Shown here: positions 1 through 5,155 of the stretch, one piece after another
How the letters are laid out: each line of letters opens with the position of its first letter
Position numbering within the stretch: the stretch's first letter is position 1
DNA from: Nitrospinota bacterium
GTDB lineage: Bacteria > JAUXIQ01
NCBI GenBank assembly: GCA_030620925.1
Contig: JAUXIQ010000174.1
Span: 1 to 5,155 of the forward strand
Direction: 5' to 3'
DNA length: 5,155 nucleotides
Made by a program: the position numbers and the translations under genes
The notes under the pieces: generated by a model
What the model saw: the letters and a program-made list of their open reading frames with translations, nothing else
What the model was told of the DNA's origin: nothing
Database searches by the model: none

Positions 1-581
1 CGGTAACCACCCTCCGGCCGGAGGAAGCGCTGACCAAAATCGGCTCCTGCGGCAAGCCTTTCTTCCACATGGACGTCAAGATAGTGGACGACGCGGGCAA
101 TGAGCTTCCTCCCGGCGAGCAGGGTGAGCTCATCACCAAGGGTGAGAGCGTCATGAAGGGATATTGGAACCTGCCGGAAGCTTCCGCTGAGACCATCAAG
201 GACGGCTGGCTGCACACCGGGGACATCGCCAAAATGGACGAAGAGGGCTACTTCTACATAACCGACCGCAAGAAAGACATGATTATCAGCGGGGGCGAGA
301 ACGTCTACCCGGCGGAAGTGGAGAGCGTCCTCTATTCCCACCCCGACGTGCTGGAAGTGGCCGTGGTGGGCATGCCCAACGATGAATGGGGGGAATCGCC
401 CATGGCCATAATAGTCCCCAAAGAGGGCCAGAAGCTGACTGAGCAGGAGATAATAGATTTCTGCAACGGCAAGCTGGCCCGATACAAGATGCCCAAGGCC
501 GCAGTCTTCACCGATACACTCCCCCGCAACCCCACCGGCAAGGTACTTAAATGGAAGCTCAGGGAGGAGTTTGTCAAGTAG
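1..581 (+). CDS. AMP-forming acyl-CoA synthetase (fatty-acid/carboxylate-CoA ligase family), C-terminal part
   Basis: This is the 3' end of an acyl-adenylate-forming enzyme (ANL superfamily), which activates a carboxylic acid with ATP and then makes its CoA thioester in the cytoplasm. The frame is open from the window edge (first full codon at 3) to TAG at 579-581, giving 192 residues of a protein that is usually 500-560 aa. Visible motifs in order: GSCGKP (codons about 42-59) before the last strands of the large domain; KGYWN; the TGD motif, whose Asp (codon 222-224) normally binds the ATP ribose; the hinge-region TDRKKDMIISGGENVYPAEVE segment; and PRNPTGKV near the C terminus, whose Lys (codon 540-542) is the catalytic adenylation lysine of the family. 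All expected key residues are present and the C terminus is normal in length, so the gene looks intact. The acyl-binding pocket lies upstream of the window, so chain length and substrate cannot be told. Convergent with the RND operon. The ATG at 69 is internal, not the start. Confidence 0.95.
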   Translation, partial: VTTLRPEEALTKIGSCGKPFFHMDVKIVDDAGNELPPGEQGELITKGESVMKGYWNLPEASAETIKDGWLHTGDIAKMDEEGYFYITDRKKDMIISGGENVYPAEVESVLYSHPDVLEVAVVGMPNDEWGESPMAIIVPKEGQKLTEQEIIDFCNGKLARYKMPKAAVFTDTLPRNPTGKVLKWKLREEFVK

Positions 582-640
582 ACACTCGATCCGGAGTGAA
601 TCGACCCGCTACGTCGAGAAGTTGAGCTGCGGTAAACATA

Positions 641-676
641 AAAAGAGGGAACCTTTCAAAATAGGTTCCCTCTTTT
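641..676. terminator. Bidirectional intrinsic terminator between convergent genes
   Basis: A perfect 14-bp inverted repeat: left arm 641-654 (aaaagagggaacct), 8-nt loop 655-662, right arm 663-676 (aggttccctctttt). The stem has a GC-containing core flanked by A/T runs, so the RNA from the + strand ends in UUUU and the RNA from the - strand also ends in a U run (from the A run at 640-644). It lies 59 bp after the acyl-CoA ligase stop and 3 bp after the RND stop codon, which is where a shared terminator for two converging transcripts would be expected. Termination activity is inferred from structure only. Confidence 0.88.
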
Positions 677-679
677 ACA

Positions 680-3600
680 TTATGCTCTTGCTTCTCTGCG
701 GGCGCGGCGCTTGAGGAGGAGGCCTTCGATGCTGGTGTAGAGGGTGGGGACGAAGAAGAGGGTGAACAGGCTGCCCACCAGGAGGCCGCCCAGGACGACG
801 CGGGCAAGCGGCGACCACATCACCGCACCTTCCCCCAGACCCAGGGACATGGGCAGGAGGGCCAGTGAGGTGGTGAAAGAGGTTATCAGGATGGGCCTCA
901 GTCGTCTGCTTGCTCCGGTAATGACGGCTTCTTCCAGGCTCATGCCGCTCTTTCTCAACCGATTGATATAGTCCACCATCACTATGCCGTTGTTCACCAC
1001 TATGCCCCCCAGCATGATCACACCCATGTAGGTGGGGACGCTGAAGTTGGTGTGAGTCAGGAAGAGAATCAGCACCACACCGATTATGGCGAAAGGTATG
1101 GAGAGCATTATCACAAAGGGATTGATGAGCGATTCAAACAGGGAAGCCATGACCATATAAACCAGCATTACCGCAAGTACAGCGGCTAGCAACAGGTACC
1201 TGTTCGCTTTCTTCTGCTCCTCGCGTTCTCCGGCGAACTTGAGCGAAACCCCTTTGGGCACTTCGATCTTGGATACCTTACCTTCTATTTCGGTCATCAC
1301 CCCTCCGAAGTCGCGGTCGCCGGAGAGGCCCGCCTGCACGGTAATTACCCGCTGCTGCCCCCTTCTGTTAATCTCCACCGGCCCCAGGTCCGGCTTATAG
1401 GTAGCCATATTCCTCAGTGCCACCCTCTTTCCCGAAGGTGTGGTGAGGAAGATGTGCCCCAGGTCTTCGGTTCGCTGACGATCCTCTTCCCTCAATCGCA
1501 CCAGAATATCGTATTCGTTGCCGCCTTCTCGGTAGCGGGTTGCAACCGTACCTTCAACGGAAGTTTTTACCGCGTTTACAATCTGGCTGGCGTTGAACCC
1601 CATGCTGCCCGCTTTCGTCCGGTCGATGTAAATTTTCATCTCGGGGCGGTTGTTATCTATGTTCAGACGGGCGAACGCAACGTCGTCCACCTTCTGGATG
1701 GTTCCTATTAGCTTATTCGCCAGCTTCTCACTTTCTTTAAGATCGTATCCGATGACGTCTATTTCCACCCGCTGTTGGCGGCCCCTGCCCAGCATGCGGC
1801 TCACGTCTGAAGGGCGCTCTATGAGGCGGATTTTCGCATCGGGTATCAGGCTGAACTTTCTCCTCAGCGTGTCCATGACCTGTTTCAAAGGGCGCTCCCT
1901 TTCAGAGCGACCGGCCAGTTTAATCCACAGGAAGCCGGAGTGGGTTCCCCCTCCACCCATCCACATCAGGCCGGAGCGGGCGAAGAGCGCCCTCACCTCG
2001 GGAACGTTTTCTACAATTGTCTCTTCCATGGTGTTGAGGACACTGTCGGTGATACCAATGCGCGTGCCGACGGGCATCTCCACGAATGAATACATCATCC
2101 CTTCGTCCACCGAGGGCAGCAGCTCGGTCCCTATACGCGGTATGAAGGTTTTGGTTACGCCTATAAGGATGGCCACCGAAACGATGATGACCAGCAGTTT
2201 GTTTCCCAGTGCGCGGTTGAGGAATTTTTTGTAAACCTCCTCAACGGGGAGGAACCATTCCTGCCGGCCGCCGGTCTTTCTCTTCTTGAACCTGGAGGCG
2301 AGCATGGGGATGAGGGTGAGGGCCACGAAAAGAGAAGCCAGCAGCGAAAAAGCTATGGTGAGAGCGAACTCAGTGAACACTATTCCCACCATCCCTTTCA
2401 CGAATATTATGGGCACAAACACGCACAGGGTGGTGAGGGTGGAGGCGACAATGGCCATGCCCACTTCGTTGCTTCCTTTTATGCTGGCTTCCCGGGCGTT
2501 CTCCTCGGTCTTCCTGTGTCGGAAGATATTCTCCAACACAACCACCGAGTTGTCCACCAGCATACCTATGCCCAGCGCCAGTCCGCCCAGGGACATCCAG
2601 TTGAGGCTTATTTCCTTGTTATAGAGCAGAATGAAGGTGGCCAGAATGGCGATGGGAATATTGACGGCGATGATCAGAGTGCTTCCTATATCGAAAAGAA
2701 AAATAAATATTATTACTACGGCGATAAGCCCTCCCAGGAGGGCGGTCTGCTTAACCTGACTGATGGACTTGGTTATAAAATCCGCCCGGTTGAACATCAC
2801 GTCGAGCACCATTCCCTGGCCCAGGTCTTTCCTTATCGCGGGTAAACCGGCCAGCACCTGCTCGGCTACCTGGACGGTGTTCCCTCCCGACTGCTTGCGG
2901 ATGGCAAGGATCACGCCCTGCCCGCGGTTGACTCGGGTGCGGGTGCGGGTGTCTTTATATGCGTCTTTAACCGTGGCCACGTCCTTCAGATAGACTCGTT
3001 TGCCGTGGTTGGAGCGCAGGACGATACCCTCTAACTCTTTTATGTTGTTGAACTCGCCCATGGGGCGAACGATGTAGTCCGTGCGTCCCGCCTCCAGGTG
3101 CCCACCGGCAAGGGATAGGTTCTCCTGGCTCAACGTCCTGACCACGTCATCTACAGAAAGCCCCGCCGCTTCCAGACGGACGCGCTCCAGCTCCACGTGA
3201 ATTTCCCTCTGCAGGCCGCCCCATATATCCACCGCCGCCACTCCTTCGACCTGCTCCAACTGGTAGCGCACCTGGTTGTCGGCGATCTCCCGTAAAAAGA
3301 CGGGGTTCTGAGGACCGGTGAGAGACATATAAAGGATGGGTTGATCACCGGGGTCGAACTTACGAAGGAAGGGCTCCTCCGCGCCTTCAGGGAGGAAACG
3401 CTTTGCCTGTCCTATCTTATCCCGCACGTCGTTGGCGGCCTGGTCGATATCGGTGCCCCAGGCGAAGTCTACGGTAACAGTCGAGATGTCCTCGCTGGAT
3501 TTGGAGCGGACCTCTTTAACGTTGGAGATGGTGCTGACCGCCTTTTCTATAGGCTCGGTGATCAGCTTTTCTATCTCTGCCGGGGCGGCGCCTTTGTACA

Positions 3601-3748
3601 TCGTGTTGATGCTGACTGCAGGGAAGGTTATATCGGGAAGCTGGTCAATGGCCAGACGGGTATAGGAGATATACCCCATGATCACCACTGCGATGAAGAA
3701 CATGAGGGTGGTGATGGGGCGTTTAACAGCCCCGCTGGACAGGCTCAT
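680..3748 (-). CDS. RND efflux transporter, HAE1/AcrB-like inner-membrane permease
   Basis: A full-length (1022 aa; family about 1000-1050) resistance-nodulation-division transporter that exports hydrophobic substrates across the envelope using the ion gradient. The typical twofold architecture is visible: TM1 at about 12-30, a large periplasmic loop about 31-335, TM2-TM6 about 336-484, TM7 about 515-535, a second periplasmic loop about 536-847, TM8-TM12 about 848-1005, then a basic Arg-rich cytoplasmic tail. Start motif RPITTLM and AIDQLPDITFP are family hallmarks. TM4 carries GMLVDNSVVVLENI (D399, N400 at AcrB D407/D408), TM10 carries GGIVVNNGIVMVDY (N919 at AcrB K940), and TM11 begins RRLRPILITS (R949 and T956 at AcrB R971/T978), by motif alignment. 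The relay thus keeps one Asp, Arg and Thr but lacks the second Asp and the Lys. The ATG at 3748 overlaps the adaptor stop by 4 bp, so it is the second gene of the operon. Substrate is unknown; nothing marks it as a heavy-metal (CusA-type) pump, and drug, lipid or metabolite export are all possible. Confidence 0.96.
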   Translation of the reverse strand: MSLSSGAVKRPITTLMFFIAVVIMGYISYTRLAIDQLPDITFPAVSINTMYKGAAPAEIEKLITEPIEKAVSTISNVKEVRSKSSEDISTVTVDFAWGTDIDQAANDVRDKIGQAKRFLPEGAEEPFLRKFDPGDQPILYMSLTGPQNPVFLREIADNQVRYQLEQVEGVAAVDIWGGLQREIHVELERVRLEAAGLSVDDVVRTLSQENLSLAGGHLEAGRTDYIVRPMGEFNNIKELEGIVLRSNHGKRVYLKDVATVKDAYKDTRTRTRVNRGQGVILAIRKQSGGNTVQVAEQVLAGLPAIRKDLGQGMVLDVMFNRADFITKSISQVKQTALLGGLIAVVIIFIFLFDIGSTLIIAVNIPIAILATFILLYNKEISLNWMSLGGLALGIGMLVDNSVVVLENIFRHRKTEENAREASIKGSNEVGMAIVASTLTTLCVFVPIIFVKGMVGIVFTEFALTIAFSLLASLFVALTLIPMLASRFKKRKTGGRQEWFLPVEEVYKKFLNRALGNKLLVIIVSVAILIGVTKTFIPRIGTELLPSVDEGMMYSFVEMPVGTRIGITDSVLNTMEETIVENVPEVRALFARSGLMWMGGGGTHSGFLWIKLAGRSERERPLKQVMDTLRRKFSLIPDAKIRLIERPSDVSRMLGRGRQQRVEIDVIGYDLKESEKLANKLIGTIQKVDDVAFARLNIDNNRPEMKIYIDRTKAGSMGFNASQIVNAVKTSVEGTVATRYREGGNEYDILVRLREEDRQRTEDLGHIFLTTPSGKRVALRNMATYKPDLGPVEINRRGQQRVITVQAGLSGDRDFGGVMTEIEGKVSKIEVPKGVSLKFAGEREEQKKANRYLLLAAVLAVMLVYMVMASLFESLINPFVIMLSIPFAIIGVVLILFLTHTNFSVPTYMGVIMLGGIVVNNGIVMVDYINRLRKSGMSLEEAVITGASRRLRPILITSFTTSLALLPMSLGLGEGAVMWSPLARVVLGGLLVGSLFTLFFVPTLYTSIEGLLLKRRARREARA

Positions 3749-5031
3749 TTCCTTCCCTTTCCGCTGACTACTTTAATCGGAGAGTTATCTCTAAGCTTAC
3801 CCATACCCACGACGATGACCTCTTCACCCTCGTCGAGGTTTTCCACTACCTCTACCCGGTCTTCGCCCTTCATACCTATTGTCACGCTTCGTTTCAGCGC
3901 TTTTCCGTTCTGGTGCACGAACAGATAGTCCTGGCCGTTGTTTGATAGGAGGGCGTAAATGGGCACCAGGATGGTGTCTTCCCGTCTGTCCACTACCATT
4001 TCAACCCTGGCGAACATTCCCGGTTTTAGTTTGAGCTGTTTGTTGGGGACCAGGATTTCCACCTCCGCCGTCCTGCTCTCGCGATCGACGACGGGGCTTA
4101 TCTTTTTCACTCTGCCCGTGAATACTTCTCCAGGGTATGCATCCACGGCTATCTTTGCGCTGCGGCCCGAGCTGATATGGGGTATATCTTTTTCCGATAC
4201 GTTAACCAGAACCTTAACGCTATCCATGTCCACAATGCCCAAAATGCCGGTAGAGACGTGCACGAAAGCCCCCTCGTCCACCATCCGCTCGCTGATTATC
4301 CCTTCTATTGGTGCGGTGATTCTGGATTCGGCCAGTTTTATCTCCGCCATTCGAAGGTTCGCCTCCGCCTGGTGTAGCTGGGCCAGAGAAGCCTGGCGGT
4401 CCTCCGTCCGGTATCCTTCCTCGCCCATTTTCAGTTTTTCTTTTGCGGAGTTGAGAAGTGTCTCGGCGGATGTCAGCCTGAGTTTGGCATCATCGAGTTG
4501 CTGGGCCGAAAAGAACTTCTTTTCGTAAAGTTCCTCGGCCCTTTTCAGGGTGAGCTCGGCGTTTTTGAATTCGGCTTCCGCCTTCAGAACCCCGTCCCTG
4601 GTCTGTTCCAGCTCCTGTGGGCGAAGCCCTGCCTCCATCTGTGCCCACCGTGCCCGGGCAACTTCCAGGGAGGCTTTAGCTTCCGCTACTCTGGCCTTCA
4701 ATGTATCGTCTTCCACTTTGGCCAGGAATTGGCCTCGCTTCACCCTGTCACCACTATCCACAGGCAGCTCGATAACTCTGCCCTCGACCTTGGAGTAGAC
4801 TTTGACCTCGTTTTTCGCCGCCACGTCGCCGGTGGCGATTATGGTAAGCTCGAGGTCTCCCCTCTGGGCCTTGACCACTACCACCGGCGTGGCCTGATTG
4901 GCGAAAGAGGGGCGTTTAATCGCTTTAGCCTCATCTTTCTTGTTGATACGACCACTGACTACTAATCCGATAAAGGCCAGCGCCACCACTATCACCACTA
5001 TTTTTATTCTTTTATTCATGCCGTTACCCAT
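3745..5031 (-). CDS. RND efflux periplasmic adaptor (membrane fusion protein, HlyD/AcrA-like)
   Basis: A 428-aa adaptor that is expected to bridge the RND transporter and an outer-membrane channel. N terminus: basic MNKRIK then one hydrophobic segment (about 9-26) with no lipobox cysteine, so it is probably anchored by an uncleaved TM helix rather than a lipid. Then in order: first lipoyl half about 75-109 (KVEGRVIELPVDSGDRVKRGQ, typical), a long Ala/Glu/Lys/Leu-rich alpha-helical hairpin about 111-235, second lipoyl half about 236-268 (ESRITAPIEGIISERMVDEGAFV, typical), a beta-barrel about 270-345 (GRVKKISPVVDRESRTAEVE), and a membrane-proximal domain about 350-425. An in-frame stop at 5047-5049 limits the start to ATG 5031 or ATG 5019. 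I chose 5031 because AAGAGA sits 7 nt before it; 5019 (MNKRIK) has only a weak GGGT before it, and both give the same mature features. First gene of the operon; its TGA overlaps the transporter ATG. The long hairpin suits contact with a TolC-like partner, which is not in the window. Confidence 0.95.
   Translation of the reverse strand: MGNGMNKRIKIVVIVVALAFIGLVVSGRINKKDEAKAIKRPSFANQATPVVVVKAQRGDLELTIIATGDVAAKNEVKVYSKVEGRVIELPVDSGDRVKRGQFLAKVEDDTLKARVAEAKASLEVARARWAQMEAGLRPQELEQTRDGVLKAEAEFKNAELTLKRAEELYEKKFFSAQQLDDAKLRLTSAETLLNSAKEKLKMGEEGYRTEDRQASLAQLHQAEANLRMAEIKLAESRITAPIEGIISERMVDEGAFVHVSTGILGIVDMDSVKVLVNVSEKDIPHISSGRSAKIAVDAYPGEVFTGRVKKISPVVDRESRTAEVEILVPNKQLKLKPGMFARVEMVVDRREDTILVPIYALLSNNGQDYLFVHQNGKALKRSVTIGMKGEDRVEVVENLDEGEEVIVVGMGKLRDNSPIKVVSGKGRK
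3749..3760 (-). promoter_or_regulatory. Purine-rich ribosome binding site of the RND gene, inside the adaptor's last codons
   Basis: Read on the - strand the bases just before the transporter ATG are aaagggaaggaa. The GGGAA part lies about 5 nt from the start codon, a usable Shine-Dalgarno distance. These bases are also the final codons (Lys-Gly-Arg-Lys) of the adaptor. Together with the ATGA overlap this supports ATG 3748-3746 as the true start and suggests translational coupling of the two subunits. Confidence 0.6.
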
Positions 5032-5038
5032 GTTAAAG

Positions 5039-5044
5039 TCTCTT
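5039..5044 (-). promoter_or_regulatory. Probable ribosome binding site of the adaptor gene
   Basis: On the - strand the hexamer AAGAGA lies 7 nt before ATG 5031-5029. It is a moderate, not strong, Shine-Dalgarno match. It is the main reason for preferring this start over the in-frame ATG 12 bp downstream. Confidence 0.45.
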
Positions 5045-5071
5045 AATTATATAGACGTATTCAGTAGAAAA

Positions 5072-5099
5072 ACTATACCACTTTGCCGCATTTTGTAAA
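5072..5099 (-). promoter_or_regulatory. Sigma-70-like promoter of the RND efflux operon
   Basis: Reading on the - strand there is a -35 box TTTACA (5099-5094, 5 of 6 to TTGACA), a 16-bp spacer, and a -10 box TATAGT (5077-5072, 5 of 6 to TATAAT). The predicted transcript start is near 5065, giving a leader of about 35 nt before ATG 5031. The region is AT-rich compared with the flanking genes. It is the only well-spaced pair I see upstream of the operon. Downstream of the -10 box a short dyad, TATAG at 5077-5073 and CTATA at 5054-5050 (18-bp gap), could be an operator, but it is too short to assert. Confidence 0.6.
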
Positions 5100-5155
5100 G
5101 CTGTTTCTATAACCATATAAGGACTTTGGAGCATTGCGATTGATGAATACTGCGA
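5093..5155 (+). other. Possible rightward promoter and start of a divergent gene at the window edge
   Basis: On the + strand TTGTAA (5093-5098), a 17-bp spacer and TATAAG (5116-5121) make a fair promoter pair. It is followed by GGAG at 5128-5131 and a TTG-ATG pair at 5140-5145, then AAT ACT GCG to the edge. A divergent gene (for example a regulator of the pump) would fit, but only five or six codons are inside the window, so no product can be named. The -35 boxes of this and the leftward promoter would overlap. The competing view is that this stretch is the tail of a leftward gene, since the - strand frame from 5155 to TAA 5035-5033 is also open. Confidence 0.2.

Noticed and set aside
583-617. 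Small inverted repeats (CACTC/GAGTG, TCGAT/ATCGA, TCGAC/GTCGA) after the acyl-CoA ligase stop
   Set aside because: Only 5-bp arms, mutually exclusive and without a following T run. The strong hairpin at 641-676 explains termination better.
1650-2234. 194-codon + strand reading frame inside the RND gene
   Set aside because: Antisense to conserved RND coding sequence, with a Ser/Arg/Met-rich peptide typical of out-of-frame translation.
2695-2720. Short AT-rich patch inside the RND gene
   Set aside because: It encodes the Ile/Phe/Leu-rich TM2 segment (VVIIFIFLF), so the base bias follows from the protein and is not a sign of an insertion or regulatory site.
3341-3928. 195-codon + strand reading frame antisense to the RND start and adaptor end
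   Set aside because: It lies wholly opposite two well-supported genes, crosses their junction, and its peptide has no recognisable domain. It is a shadow frame.
3959-4528. 189-codon + strand reading frame inside the adaptor gene
   Set aside because: Antisense shadow of the adaptor with Ser/Thr-rich, low-information content and no separate start signals.
5046-5051. Perfect TATAAT on the - strand close to the adaptor start
   Set aside because: No -35-like hexamer at 16-18 bp upstream, and the transcript would start about 8 nt before ATG 5031, leaving no room for the ribosome binding site.
1-5155. tRNA, rRNA, CRISPR array, insertion sequence or phage-like features
   Set aside because: Nearly all of the window is filled by three coherent genes, and the two short gaps show no direct-repeat array, transposase fragment, terminal inverted repeats or tRNA-like fold.

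Overview
The window is an ordinary stretch of bacterial chromosome with moderate-to-high GC coding sequence and tight gene packing. It carries the 3' end of an acyl-CoA synthetase gene on the + strand (1-581) and, convergent to it, a two-gene RND efflux operon on the - strand (5031 down to 680). The pump architecture (periplasmic adaptor plus a 12-TM inner-membrane RND transporter) fits best with a diderm bacterium. The Asn-rich TM4/TM10 motifs look like the RND branch found in anaerobic and environmental lineages such as Desulfobacterota, diderm Firmicutes or Chloroflexota. That placement is an inference from protein flavour; the sequence does not fix the taxon.

Layout. 1-581: C-terminal 192 residues of an AMP-forming acyl-CoA ligase, with its 5' part outside the window. 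582-679: short convergent intergenic region holding a perfect 14-bp hairpin (641-676) that can terminate transcription from both sides. 680-3748 (-): complete HAE1-type RND transporter of 1022 aa. 3745-5031 (-): complete membrane fusion (adaptor) protein of 428 aa, which is the first gene of the operon. Its stop overlaps the transporter start by 4 bp (ATGA). 5032-5155: AT-rich upstream region with a good sigma-70-like promoter for the pump operon, and a weaker set of signals reading to the right off the window edge.

How the genes work together. The adaptor and transporter are expected to form one envelope efflux machine driven by the proton (or possibly another ion) gradient. No outer-membrane factor (TolC-like) and no recognisable regulator lies within the window, so these would have to be beyond position 5155 or elsewhere. 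The acyl-CoA ligase has no visible link to the pump beyond sharing the terminator.

I see no sign of a mobile element, CRISPR array, RNA gene or previously undescribed system. The most notable points are the altered proton-relay residues of the transporter, the bidirectional terminator abutting the transporter stop codon, and the unresolved signals at the right edge.
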